Assembly (NCBI GenBank): GCA_037441225.1
Contig: JBBISU010000130.1
Coordinates: 1 to 6,901 of the forward strand
Source: JBBFMJ01 sp037441225
GTDB lineage: Bacteria > Acidobacteriota > Thermoanaerobaculia > UBA2201
DNA: 6,901 nucleotides
Direction of reading: 5' to 3'
Positions 1 to 5,506 of this stretch are shown piece after piece. The notes under the pieces were generated by a model, which did not search any database, was not told the DNA's origin, and saw nothing but the letters and a program-made list of their open reading frames with translations. Made by a program: the position numbers and the translations under genes. Each line of letters opens with the position of its first letter. The stretch's first letter is position 1.

Positions 1-126
1 ACTTTCAAATTCAACTGTTTTTTTCCCCATTGTAAGCCATCCCTTTTTTAAAACATTTTCCACTGCTTTAATTTCTTGCTTTCTAATAAATGGCTTATGG
101 AATTTTATTTCTTTTGAAGAAGCCAC
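1..126 (-). CDS. Second DegT/DnrJ/EryC1/StrS-family aminotransferase, N-terminal 42 codons (3' end outside window)
   Basis: An open frame starts at GTG (124-126) and runs off the left edge without a stop. It encodes the start of a DegT-family protein: after VASSKEI comes KFHKPFIRKQEIKAVENVL, then KKGWLTMGKKTVEFES. The pattern of a Pro, an acidic or polar x-EI-x-x-V helix, then the GWLT-x-G-x-x-x-x-x-FE signature is typical of the first 40 residues of these PLP-dependent sugar aminotransferases. The LTMGK segment matches the same segment in the complete aminotransferase two genes upstream, but the surrounding residues differ, so this is not a recent copy. A good Shine-Dalgarno site precedes the GTG. 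The PLP lysine and substrate pocket lie outside the window, so activity and specificity cannot be judged. Confidence 0.8.
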   Translation of the reverse strand, partial: MASSKEIKFHKPFIRKQEIKAVENVLKKGWLTMGKKTVEFES

Positions 127-132
127 AATTAA

Positions 133-140
133 TCCTTTCT
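133..140 (-). promoter_or_regulatory. Ribosome binding site that supports a GTG start
   Basis: On the minus strand this reads AGAAAGGA, 6 bases before the GTG at 124-126. It lies in the 30-base gap after the WbqC-like gene. No other start codon at suitable spacing opens a long frame, so it supports the GTG as the true start. Confidence 0.75.
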
Positions 141-156
141 TAAAAAATAAATTTTA

Positions 157-864
157 TTATTCTTCCAAAGGAGAATTTTTTATTGCCAAATCCAAATAAT
201 ATTTTGAATTTTCTCCACAATTAAAAATTAAATCTATAACTGATAAATTTGGAATGAATGGCTCATTAATTTGAGGATATTCAGGATGAACAAATTTACA
301 AAAATAATTTTTTATTCCATTTGAATTTAGCAATTTTACATCCAAATAATCCTTCGCCCCCATACCTGAAATGTATGTGTCTGCTCTCACTGCTTTACAA
401 ATATCAATTATCATTTCTGTCTTTTTAGATGTTATATTAAATTCACTACTAAAATTTATAGAAACCTTAATATCCAAAATATTAAAAAATAACTTAATAA
501 AAGCGACATTTAAGTCAACAAGATTTTCCCATGAGTTTTTGTATATCTTTTGTATTTCTGGATAAAAATAATCAAAATAAGGCGCATCTTTATAAGCATA
601 ATATATTGTTTTTAAATGTTTTTTTTGCCAAGGATGATCCTTTACAATTTTTATATCTTTCATTGCTTTATCAAGGTGTCCTTTTTTCTCGACAGGAACA
701 GTTAATAGAATTTTTCCTTCCTTATTTCTTATATAATTTCTGTTTTGAATATCTCCCTTGGAAAATTGGACATGGTCTAAAAAAACAAAATGCTCTGCCC
801 TTGCTACTTTTTGAAAAAAGCCAAGATATGGTAAAAACTCTGGCTGATGTATGGCAAGTATCAT
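157..864 (-). CDS. WbqC-like family protein
   Basis: This 235-residue protein carries the signature of the WbqC-like family, named after a gene of an enterobacterial O-antigen locus. Visible hallmarks are IHQPEFLPYLGFFQK (5-19), where HQP is near-invariant; DHVQFSKGDIQNRN (30-43); TVPVEKKGH (55-63); YISGMGAKDYLD (164-175); and the C-terminal HPEYPQ (193-198) with PNLSVIDLIFNCG (205-217). There is no signal peptide or clear membrane segment, so it should be cytoplasmic. I know of no settled biochemical role; members tend to accompany sugar aminotransferases in glycan loci, which suggests amino-sugar modification. Here the start overlaps the stop of one aminotransferase (ATGA, no clear ribosome binding site, so probably coupled), and 30 bases after its TAA a second aminotransferase begins. 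Length is complete. Family assignment is strong; an acyl or aminoacyl transfer function is only inference. Confidence 0.88.
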   Translation of the reverse strand: MILAIHQPEFLPYLGFFQKVARAEHFVFLDHVQFSKGDIQNRNYIRNKEGKILLTVPVEKKGHLDKAMKDIKIVKDHPWQKKHLKTIYYAYKDAPYFDYFYPEIQKIYKNSWENLVDLNVAFIKLFFNILDIKVSINFSSEFNITSKKTEMIIDICKAVRADTYISGMGAKDYLDVKLLNSNGIKNYFCKFVHPEYPQINEPFIPNLSVIDLIFNCGENSKYYLDLAIKNSPLEE

Positions 865-2072
865 AAATTTATTCTTTTTAAATACCAGCTTTTATCTTCT
901 GTCTTTAAATTCCTGCTATTTCTTAAGCTATTAAAACATTTATTAAAACTTTCCAAAATATAATCTAAATCCTTCTCATTTAAACATACATGCATTGGCA
1001 AGTTAATATGCCTTTCACATATATCCTCTGCATTTGGAAGCATACCATCATAAGTTTTATATAATTTTCTAAAAACTGGCTGCAAATGAATTGGTGGATA
1101 ATAAGACCAGTTCACAACAATTTTATATTTCTCCATCATTTCTTTTTGTAGCAATATTCGTGATACATCCTTTGGAAGGTTTACAGTATACTTCCAGTAA
1201 GAACATACTGTATCCTTAGGCGTTTTAATCACTTCTACTTCAGGCATATATTCTTCTATAAAGGAATCGTATTTCTTTGCTACTATGTTTCTCTTTTTTA
1301 AAAATTTTTCCAAGTGTTTATGCTGAACAACAGCACATAAAGCTTGAAATTCTGTCATCCTGACATTGTGTCCAACTCTGACAAAAATTTGCTCTTCATC
1401 AATTTTTATATCTTGTCCCCTAAATTGATAACACCTGGCAATTTCAAATAAATTTTCATCATTTGTTGTCAGAGCACCGCCTTCCCCACCAGATGTCAAT
1501 ACTTTTGTGGCATAATAACTAAAGCAGCCAAAAACCCCTATTGAACCTGCTTTTCTCCCTGCCTTTGATGCACCGTGCGAATGGGCTGCATCTTCTATTA
1601 AAAATAAATTATATTTTTTGCAAATATTTTCAATTTTATCAATCTCTGGGGTAATTAATCCACCATAATGAACTAAAATTACTGCCTTTGTTTTTTTTGT
1701 TATTCTTTTTTCTGCATCCTCTGGTAACAAACAATGTGTTTTGGGATTTATATCACAAAAAACTGGGGTGCCCCCCACATTTATTACTGCATTAGCCGTT
1801 GCTATAAATGTTTGAACAGGGACTAATACTTCATCACCTTTTCCAATATTTAAACTTTTTAAAGCTATTTCAAGTGCTGAGGTGCAGCTATGGGTTGCCA
1901 GTGCATATTTTGTTCCTGCCATTTCTTTTACACAATCTTCAAATAAATTAACCCATTTTCCCATTGTAAGCTGTCTATTTAATATTTCAGGAAGATTTTT
2001 CAATATAAAAGATACATCAGATTTACTAAAATATGGCTTTGCTGATGAAATATATTTTTTTCTTTTATTCAT
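861..2072 (-). CDS. DegT/DnrJ/EryC1/StrS-family PLP-dependent sugar aminotransferase
   Basis: This 403-residue fold-type I aminotransferase is expected to transfer an amino group, usually from glutamate, to a nucleotide-linked keto sugar. The N-terminal family signature appears as LTMGKWVNLFE (35-45), then HSCTSALEIAL (61-71). Asp161 in IEDAAHSHGA (159-168) should pair with the pyridine nitrogen of PLP, and Lys190 in SYYATK (185-190) should form the internal aldimine, followed by GGEGGALTTN (195-204). GHNVRMTEFQA (234-244) is the usual dimer and active-site segment. The glycine of the common SGT motif is Cys63, a tolerated variant. A basic tail of about 20 residues follows the normal end of the fold. 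The start has a good ribosome binding site, and the TGA overlaps the WbqC start (ATGA). Keto position and product stereochemistry cannot be deduced. Confidence 0.93.
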   Translation of the reverse strand: MNKRKKYISSAKPYFSKSDVSFILKNLPEILNRQLTMGKWVNLFEDCVKEMAGTKYALATHSCTSALEIALKSLNIGKGDEVLVPVQTFIATANAVINVGGTPVFCDINPKTHCLLPEDAEKRITKKTKAVILVHYGGLITPEIDKIENICKKYNLFLIEDAAHSHGASKAGRKAGSIGVFGCFSYYATKVLTSGGEGGALTTNDENLFEIARCYQFRGQDIKIDEEQIFVRVGHNVRMTEFQALCAVVQHKHLEKFLKKRNIVAKKYDSFIEEYMPEVEVIKTPKDTVCSYWKYTVNLPKDVSRILLQKEMMEKYKIVVNWSYYPPIHLQPVFRKLYKTYDGMLPNAEDICERHINLPMHVCLNEKDLDYILESFNKCFNSLRNSRNLKTEDKSWYLKRINL

Positions 2073-3018
2073 TTTTTCCTCTTTTTAATTCTTTCATCTC
2101 TTTTACATATTTCTTTATTGATAATTCAATTGGAGTTGGCTTATATCCAAGAATCTTTTTTGCTTTTGAGCCATCAAAATAAATATTTACAGGTTCTGCT
2201 GGTTTATTATCATTTATAATCAACTTACCTTTATCAAAATTCTTAATAACCATTTCTGCTATTTCTTTCAAAGTTGGTGGTGGCAAATTATCTGGATCAA
2301 GCCCGCTAATGTTAAAGATATCAAAATCTTCCTTAATTTCACTTCTCATAGCCAACAATGCAGATTCTGCAACATCTTCTACAAATATATAATCCTTTCT
2401 TGGCTTGCCTCCTCCATAAACTTCCACTGTTTCATTTCTTAAACATTTAGAAGTATATAAATATATGGCACCATAATTACTTCCTATGCCAAACATACCG
2501 GGATATCTCAAAATAATACCCTGAACATACCCCATCTTTGAGCCATATTTTACACATTCTTCACCCAAATATTTTGTAAAACCATAAAAATCTTTTGGAA
2601 TTAAAGGATGTTCTTCATCTACGGGAAGATACTTGACTTCTCCATAAACACTAATGCTGGAAGCATAAATAAATTTTATTTTTCTTCGTGCAGAAGCTTT
2701 TGCTAATAAATTATAAGTAGAAATTACATTATTGCCAAACATTTCGTTTATATTTCTTAAATCCTGTTCCAAAAAATTGTCATCAGATTTTTGAACAGCA
2801 AAATGAAATATCCCATCAAAGGGACCACACTTTTTGAAAAGAAAATCAACAAAATTTAAATCTCTTAAATCTCCTTTATAATATTTGTAATTCTTATATT
2901 TTGCTGAATATTCTTCTTTTATATCTACACCTATTATATTAAAGTCCAAACATAATAATTTTTTTACTAACTTAGATCCCGCAAATCCCAAAGCACCAGT
3001 TACCAAATAGTTTTTCAT
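2065..3018 (-). CDS. NAD-dependent epimerase/dehydratase family (extended SDR) nucleotide-sugar enzyme
   Basis: This is a 317-residue extended short-chain dehydrogenase/reductase, expected to act on a nucleotide sugar in the cytoplasm. The N-terminal Rossmann fold has TGALGFAG (7-14), the G-x-x-G-x-x-G dinucleotide loop, and Asp32 after strand 2 (GVDI), which favours NAD over NADP. The active site has Ser residues in SSISVYG (120-126) and the Tyr145-x-x-x-Lys149 pair (YGFTK). The C-terminal substrate domain shows RYPGMFG (171-177), PRKDYIFVEDVA (206-217) and GYKPTP (291-296). The DE dyad of RmlB-type 4,6-dehydratases is absent (ISVYG where TDEVYG would be), so a 4-epimerase or 4-ketoreductase is more likely than a dehydratase. 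Its ATG overlaps the phosphoglycosyl transferase stop. Its own end overlaps the aminotransferase by 8 bases. The exact sugar is unknown. Confidence 0.9.
   Translation of the reverse strand: MKNYLVTGALGFAGSKLVKKLLCLDFNIIGVDIKEEYSAKYKNYKYYKGDLRDLNFVDFLFKKCGPFDGIFHFAVQKSDDNFLEQDLRNINEMFGNNVISTYNLLAKASARRKIKFIYASSISVYGEVKYLPVDEEHPLIPKDFYGFTKYLGEECVKYGSKMGYVQGIILRYPGMFGIGSNYGAIYLYTSKCLRNETVEVYGGGKPRKDYIFVEDVAESALLAMRSEIKEDFDIFNISGLDPDNLPPPTLKEIAEMVIKNFDKGKLIINDNKPAEPVNIYFDGSKAKKILGYKPTPIELSIKKYVKEMKELKRGKNE
2077..2083 (-). promoter_or_regulatory. Ribosome binding site of the aminotransferase gene
   Basis: On the minus strand this reads AAGAGGA, 4 bases before the ATG at 2070-2072. It lies in the last codons of the epimerase-family gene, so the signal is read through as coding sequence before it is used. 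Confidence 0.7.
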
Positions 3019-3644
3019 CTTTTTTTTAAAAACCTCCAGCTTTTAAAAATTATACAATATATGACTGATAATATTATTTTTAAATCAAAGAAAAAACTCT
3101 GCTTTTTTAGGTAATCAAGATCATATTTTATCTTAATAGGCAGTTGCTCTTTTATATAATATTCAAAGGAATTGTCTTTTTCTTTTTGATAATAAGTAAA
3201 GTCTGGAAAATATTTAATATGGAGTAAATTTATTATGCCTGGCTTAACTTTTAAAATTTTTTCCCACTCTTCAACAAAATAATTATTTACAATTTCTGGC
3301 ACCTCTGGTCTTGGTCCTACAACAGACATATCACCTTTTAAAACATTAAAAAACTGAGGTAATTCATCCACTTTTAAGTTTCTCAAAATTTTCCCCACTT
3401 TTGTTATCCTTTTATCTTCTTTTAAGGTAAATATAGAAGGACCAATTTTATCTGCCTCTTGAACCATTGTTCTAAATTTATAAAAATTAAAAATTTTGCC
3501 ATTTTTTCCAACTCTTTTTGATATATAAAATGCAGGTCCCTTAGAAGTTAATTTTATTAATATTGCAGAAATTATCATAATTGGAGATACGAGTATAATT
3601 ATAAAAAGTGAAAATAATATATCAAAAATTCTTTTTAAAACCAT
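3015..3644 (-). CDS. Short monotopic phosphoglycosyl transferase (bacterial sugar transferase family, PglC-like)
   Basis: This 209-residue enzyme should transfer a sugar-1-phosphate from a UDP-sugar to undecaprenyl phosphate, the first membrane step of glycan assembly. It has only the catalytic core, about the size of PglC, without the extra N-terminal membrane domain of WcaJ/WbaP types. Visible features are a basic start (KRIFD, 4-8); one hydrophobic re-entrant helix (about 9-32) broken by Ser20-Pro21; FYKFRTM (54-60); the catalytic Asp93-Glu94 pair in VDELPQ (92-97); and SVVGPRPE (107-114). The usual PGITGLAQ-like segment is altered: PGI is followed by INLLHIKY (138-145). It starts with ATG inside the end of the deacetylase gene and has only a weak ribosome binding site. 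Its TGA overlaps the next ATG (ATGA), directly after an A8 tract. Which sugar it loads is not evident. Confidence 0.92.
   Translation of the reverse strand: MVLKRIFDILFSLFIIILVSPIMIISAILIKLTSKGPAFYISKRVGKNGKIFNFYKFRTMVQEADKIGPSIFTLKEDKRITKVGKILRNLKVDELPQFFNVLKGDMSVVGPRPEVPEIVNNYFVEEWEKILKVKPGIINLLHIKYFPDFTYYQKEKDNSFEYYIKEQLPIKIKYDLDYLKKQSFFFDLKIILSVIYCIIFKSWRFLKKR
3033..3037 (-). promoter_or_regulatory. GGAGG Shine-Dalgarno-like site at unusually long spacing
   Basis: On the minus strand this is GGAGG, followed by T5, A8, G and the ATG at 3016-3018, giving 14 bases between site and start codon; 5 to 9 is usual. There is no other start in frame upstream, and the N-terminus MKNYLVTGALG fits the Rossmann fold, so the start itself is not in doubt. 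The site may still serve initiation, or may act on ribosomes that are translating the A8 tract. Confidence 0.5.
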
Positions 3645-4291
3645 AATTTTCTATAAATAAAGAATGGTTCTGCATATTTCATATTACAAAAGGCGCCCCA
3701 ATAAGAAGCTCTTGCATTCAAGGATTCTATTGACCTTGGGTGAGGATAATTATTTACTTCTGTTTTATAACACTCCATTGCTTTGATTTTAATATCTATA
3801 GTTTTTGATATATCTACAAAAAGGTTTGGTGAAAATTTATAAGGTAATTCCCATTCAGTAGAACTGGGTGTCTCATAACCAAGCAACATTTCTACTTTAT
3901 TTTTAAAGGGCCTTGTTGCAACTATTGTTGCTTCAGACAATATTTTATGGTCTTTATTTATATCTCCATAAAAATGAGTAAAAACAATTTTTGGCTTTAA
4001 TTTTGAAATTTTTTCTTCTATTGGTTTTATTATTTCAACCAAAGAAAATTTATCCAGATGTTGATCAGGAAAATTTAAAAACTCAATTGAGTTAAACCCT
4101 ATTATTTCTCCTGCTTTCTCTGCCATTTTTTTCAAATCAATATTTAAATTTTTATATCTCATTGTTTCTGCTTCACACATTATCAAAACATCTATTTTGT
4201 AGCCATCCTTTATAAATTTGGCAAGGGATCCACCTAAACCCAAAACCTCATCATCTGGATGAGCTGAAATGACAAATAAATTATTCTTCAT
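3635..4291 (-). CDS. PIG-L/LmbE-family zinc-dependent N-deacetylase
   Basis: This 218-residue protein belongs to the PIG-L family, metal-dependent hydrolases that remove acetyl groups from N-acetylglucosamine-type sugars on lipid, nucleotide or thiol-precursor carriers. The diagnostic AHPDDE is at 10-15: His11 and Asp14 are expected zinc ligands and Asp13 the catalytic base. The second half-site, HFYGDINKDH (106-115), supplies the third ligand, expected to be His115. Length is usual for a single-domain member and there is no signal peptide, so it should act in the cytoplasm. It begins 3 bases after the preceding stop and has a good GAGGAG ribosome binding site. It overlaps the phosphoglycosyl transferase by 10 bases. 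That pairing suggests a substrate at an early lipid-linked stage, or the sugar nucleotide feeding it. Bacillithiol or mycothiol synthesis is less likely here. Fold and activity class are secure; substrate is inferred. Confidence 0.9.
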   Translation of the reverse strand: MKNNLFVISAHPDDEVLGLGGSLAKFIKDGYKIDVLIMCEAETMRYKNLNIDLKKMAEKAGEIIGFNSIEFLNFPDQHLDKFSLVEIIKPIEEKISKLKPKIVFTHFYGDINKDHKILSEATIVATRPFKNKVEMLLGYETPSSTEWELPYKFSPNLFVDISKTIDIKIKAMECYKTEVNNYPHPRSIESLNARASYWGAFCNMKYAEPFFIYRKLWF

Positions 4292-4294
4292 AAA

Positions 4295-5506
4295 CTAACT
4301 CCTCATTAAATCACTTAATTCTTTTGATATTTTTTCTCTATCATAATATGTTTCCACTGCCATTCTTCCATTTCTTCCAAATTCTTTAGCTTTTTCTGGA
4401 TTATTGTAAAGATATAAAACTGCTTCAACAAGTTTTTCAATATTTTGTGGAGGAACTGAAATCCCTCCATTGAATTTCTTTATAATTTCAGCTGCCTCTC
4501 CTTCTGACATAACGATAACTGGCAGTTCACTTGCCATTGCCTCATATATTTTTGAAGGGACAGCTTCTTTTATATTTACTTTCAAAGGAATTAAGGCAGC
4601 ATCAGAGGATGCCAGTATTTTTGGAATTATTTCCCTTTCTTTAAAGGATAAAAATTGAACATTATTTAATTTTAAAATCCTTGCTTTATTTACTAAATAC
4701 TCTTTTTCGGGACCGTCTCCAATTAGCGAAAAAAGTATTTTATTATTTTCTTTTAGTATTTCAGCAAGCTTTATCACCTGCTCCAAACCTTGAGATACAC
4801 CAAACAAACCAGCATAAACAAAAACATATTTTTCTTCCCAACCCAATTCTTTCCTTAAATTTTCATCAAAATATCTTTTTCCAAATCTTTTAATATCCAC
4901 ACCATTTGTTACGATTTTTACTTCTTTTTGAGGAAAAATTTCCTTTATATGATCATAAATCCCCTTTGTTTGACAGGTAATTTTTTCTGCCCTTTCATAT
5001 AATTTTAGTTCCAGTTTTTTCATTAATTTATAATAAATAGAATTCTTTTTAATTTTTCCTAAGGTTACAAAGGCTTCTGGCCAGATATCTGATAAATTTA
5101 AGATAAATTGACTTTTCCAAAATTTTGATAAATTTAAAGCAGAATAACCTAAAAAGAGTGGCGGGCTTTCCATATAAATAATATCTGGCTTGCTCAGAAT
5201 TTTTTTGCCATAATACATTGAACTTATTGTAAAACTAAAATACCAAAGGAGCCTTTTAAATATATTAGAAGATATAGTTGGAAATATCCATGTCCTTAAA
5301 ACTTTAATTCCTTCTAAATTTTCAATCAAATATTTTTTACCTTTATAACCATCAAATATTTTCCCTATTGGATAATTTGGAAAGGCAGTCAATACATCAA
5401 TTTCCCAACCAAAATTTAAAAGATTTTTTGCCAACTCATAAAGCCTTGTCTGAGGTGCTCCAAATTCTGGTGGAAAAAATTGTGTCAAAATTAGAATCTT
5501 TTTCAT
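4295..5506 (-). CDS. GT4-type glycosyltransferase, WbuB-like
   Basis: This is a 403-residue GT-B glycosyltransferase, expected to extend a polyprenyl-linked oligosaccharide on the cytoplasmic side. The N-terminus QFFPPEFGAPQTR (9-21) and the LSDIWPEAF segment (138-146) are typical of the GT4 branch that includes WbuB, an N-acetyl-L-fucosamine transferase of O-antigen loci. The donor half shows TNGVD (200-204), YAGLFGVSQGLE (231-242), GDGPEK (263-268) and VPSKIYEAMASELPVI (316-331), the nucleotide-sugar pocket. A hydrophobic stretch around 85-100 fits membrane-associated acceptor binding. It starts at an ATG overlapping the previous stop (ATGA) and has no clear Shine-Dalgarno site, so it probably depends on reinitiation. 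It ends in TAG, and its last codons contain the ribosome binding site of the next gene. The WbuB likeness is by motif only; the sugar it transfers is unknown. Confidence 0.9.
   Translation of the reverse strand: MKKILILTQFFPPEFGAPQTRLYELAKNLLNFGWEIDVLTAFPNYPIGKIFDGYKGKKYLIENLEGIKVLRTWIFPTISSNIFKRLLWYFSFTISSMYYGKKILSKPDIIYMESPPLFLGYSALNLSKFWKSQFILNLSDIWPEAFVTLGKIKKNSIYYKLMKKLELKLYERAEKITCQTKGIYDHIKEIFPQKEVKIVTNGVDIKRFGKRYFDENLRKELGWEEKYVFVYAGLFGVSQGLEQVIKLAEILKENNKILFSLIGDGPEKEYLVNKARILKLNNVQFLSFKEREIIPKILASSDAALIPLKVNIKEAVPSKIYEAMASELPVIVMSEGEAAEIIKKFNGGISVPPQNIEKLVEAVLYLYNNPEKAKEFGRNGRMAVETYYDREKISKELSDLMRS
4299..4304 (-). promoter_or_regulatory. Ribosome binding site inside the preceding gene's last codons
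   Basis: On the minus strand this reads GAGGAG, 7 bases before the ATG at 4289-4291. It is embedded in the final Met-Arg-Ser codons of the upstream glycosyltransferase, so the 3' end of one gene also serves as the initiation site of the next. Confidence 0.75.

Noticed and set aside
146..158. AATAAA-T-TTTATT inverted repeat as a terminator between the WbqC-like gene and the second aminotransferase
   Set aside because: It has only six A-T pairs, no G+C stem and no U tract, and it overlaps the stop of one gene close to a good ribosome binding site for the next. It is expected by chance in this composition.
371..866. Plus-strand open frames at 371-565 and 531-866
   Set aside because: They lie antisense to the WbqC-like gene, whose family motifs run through the whole region. 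Their products are low-complexity Phe/Leu-rich sequences with no recognisable domain.
1882..2088. Plus-strand open frame of 68 codons
   Set aside because: It is antisense to the N-terminal part of the aminotransferase, where the family signature is clear. There is no ribosome binding site or domain.
4470..4893. Plus-strand open frames at 4470-4658 and 4681-4893
   Set aside because: Both are antisense to the donor-binding half of the second GT4 enzyme, which has intact motifs. They are by-products of AT-rich composition.
3635..5506. Bacillithiol synthesis pair (BshA-type GT4 plus BshB-type deacetylase)
   Set aside because: The GT4 has WbuB-like rather than BshA-like motifs, no BshC is seen, and the surrounding genes are for lipid-linked glycan assembly.
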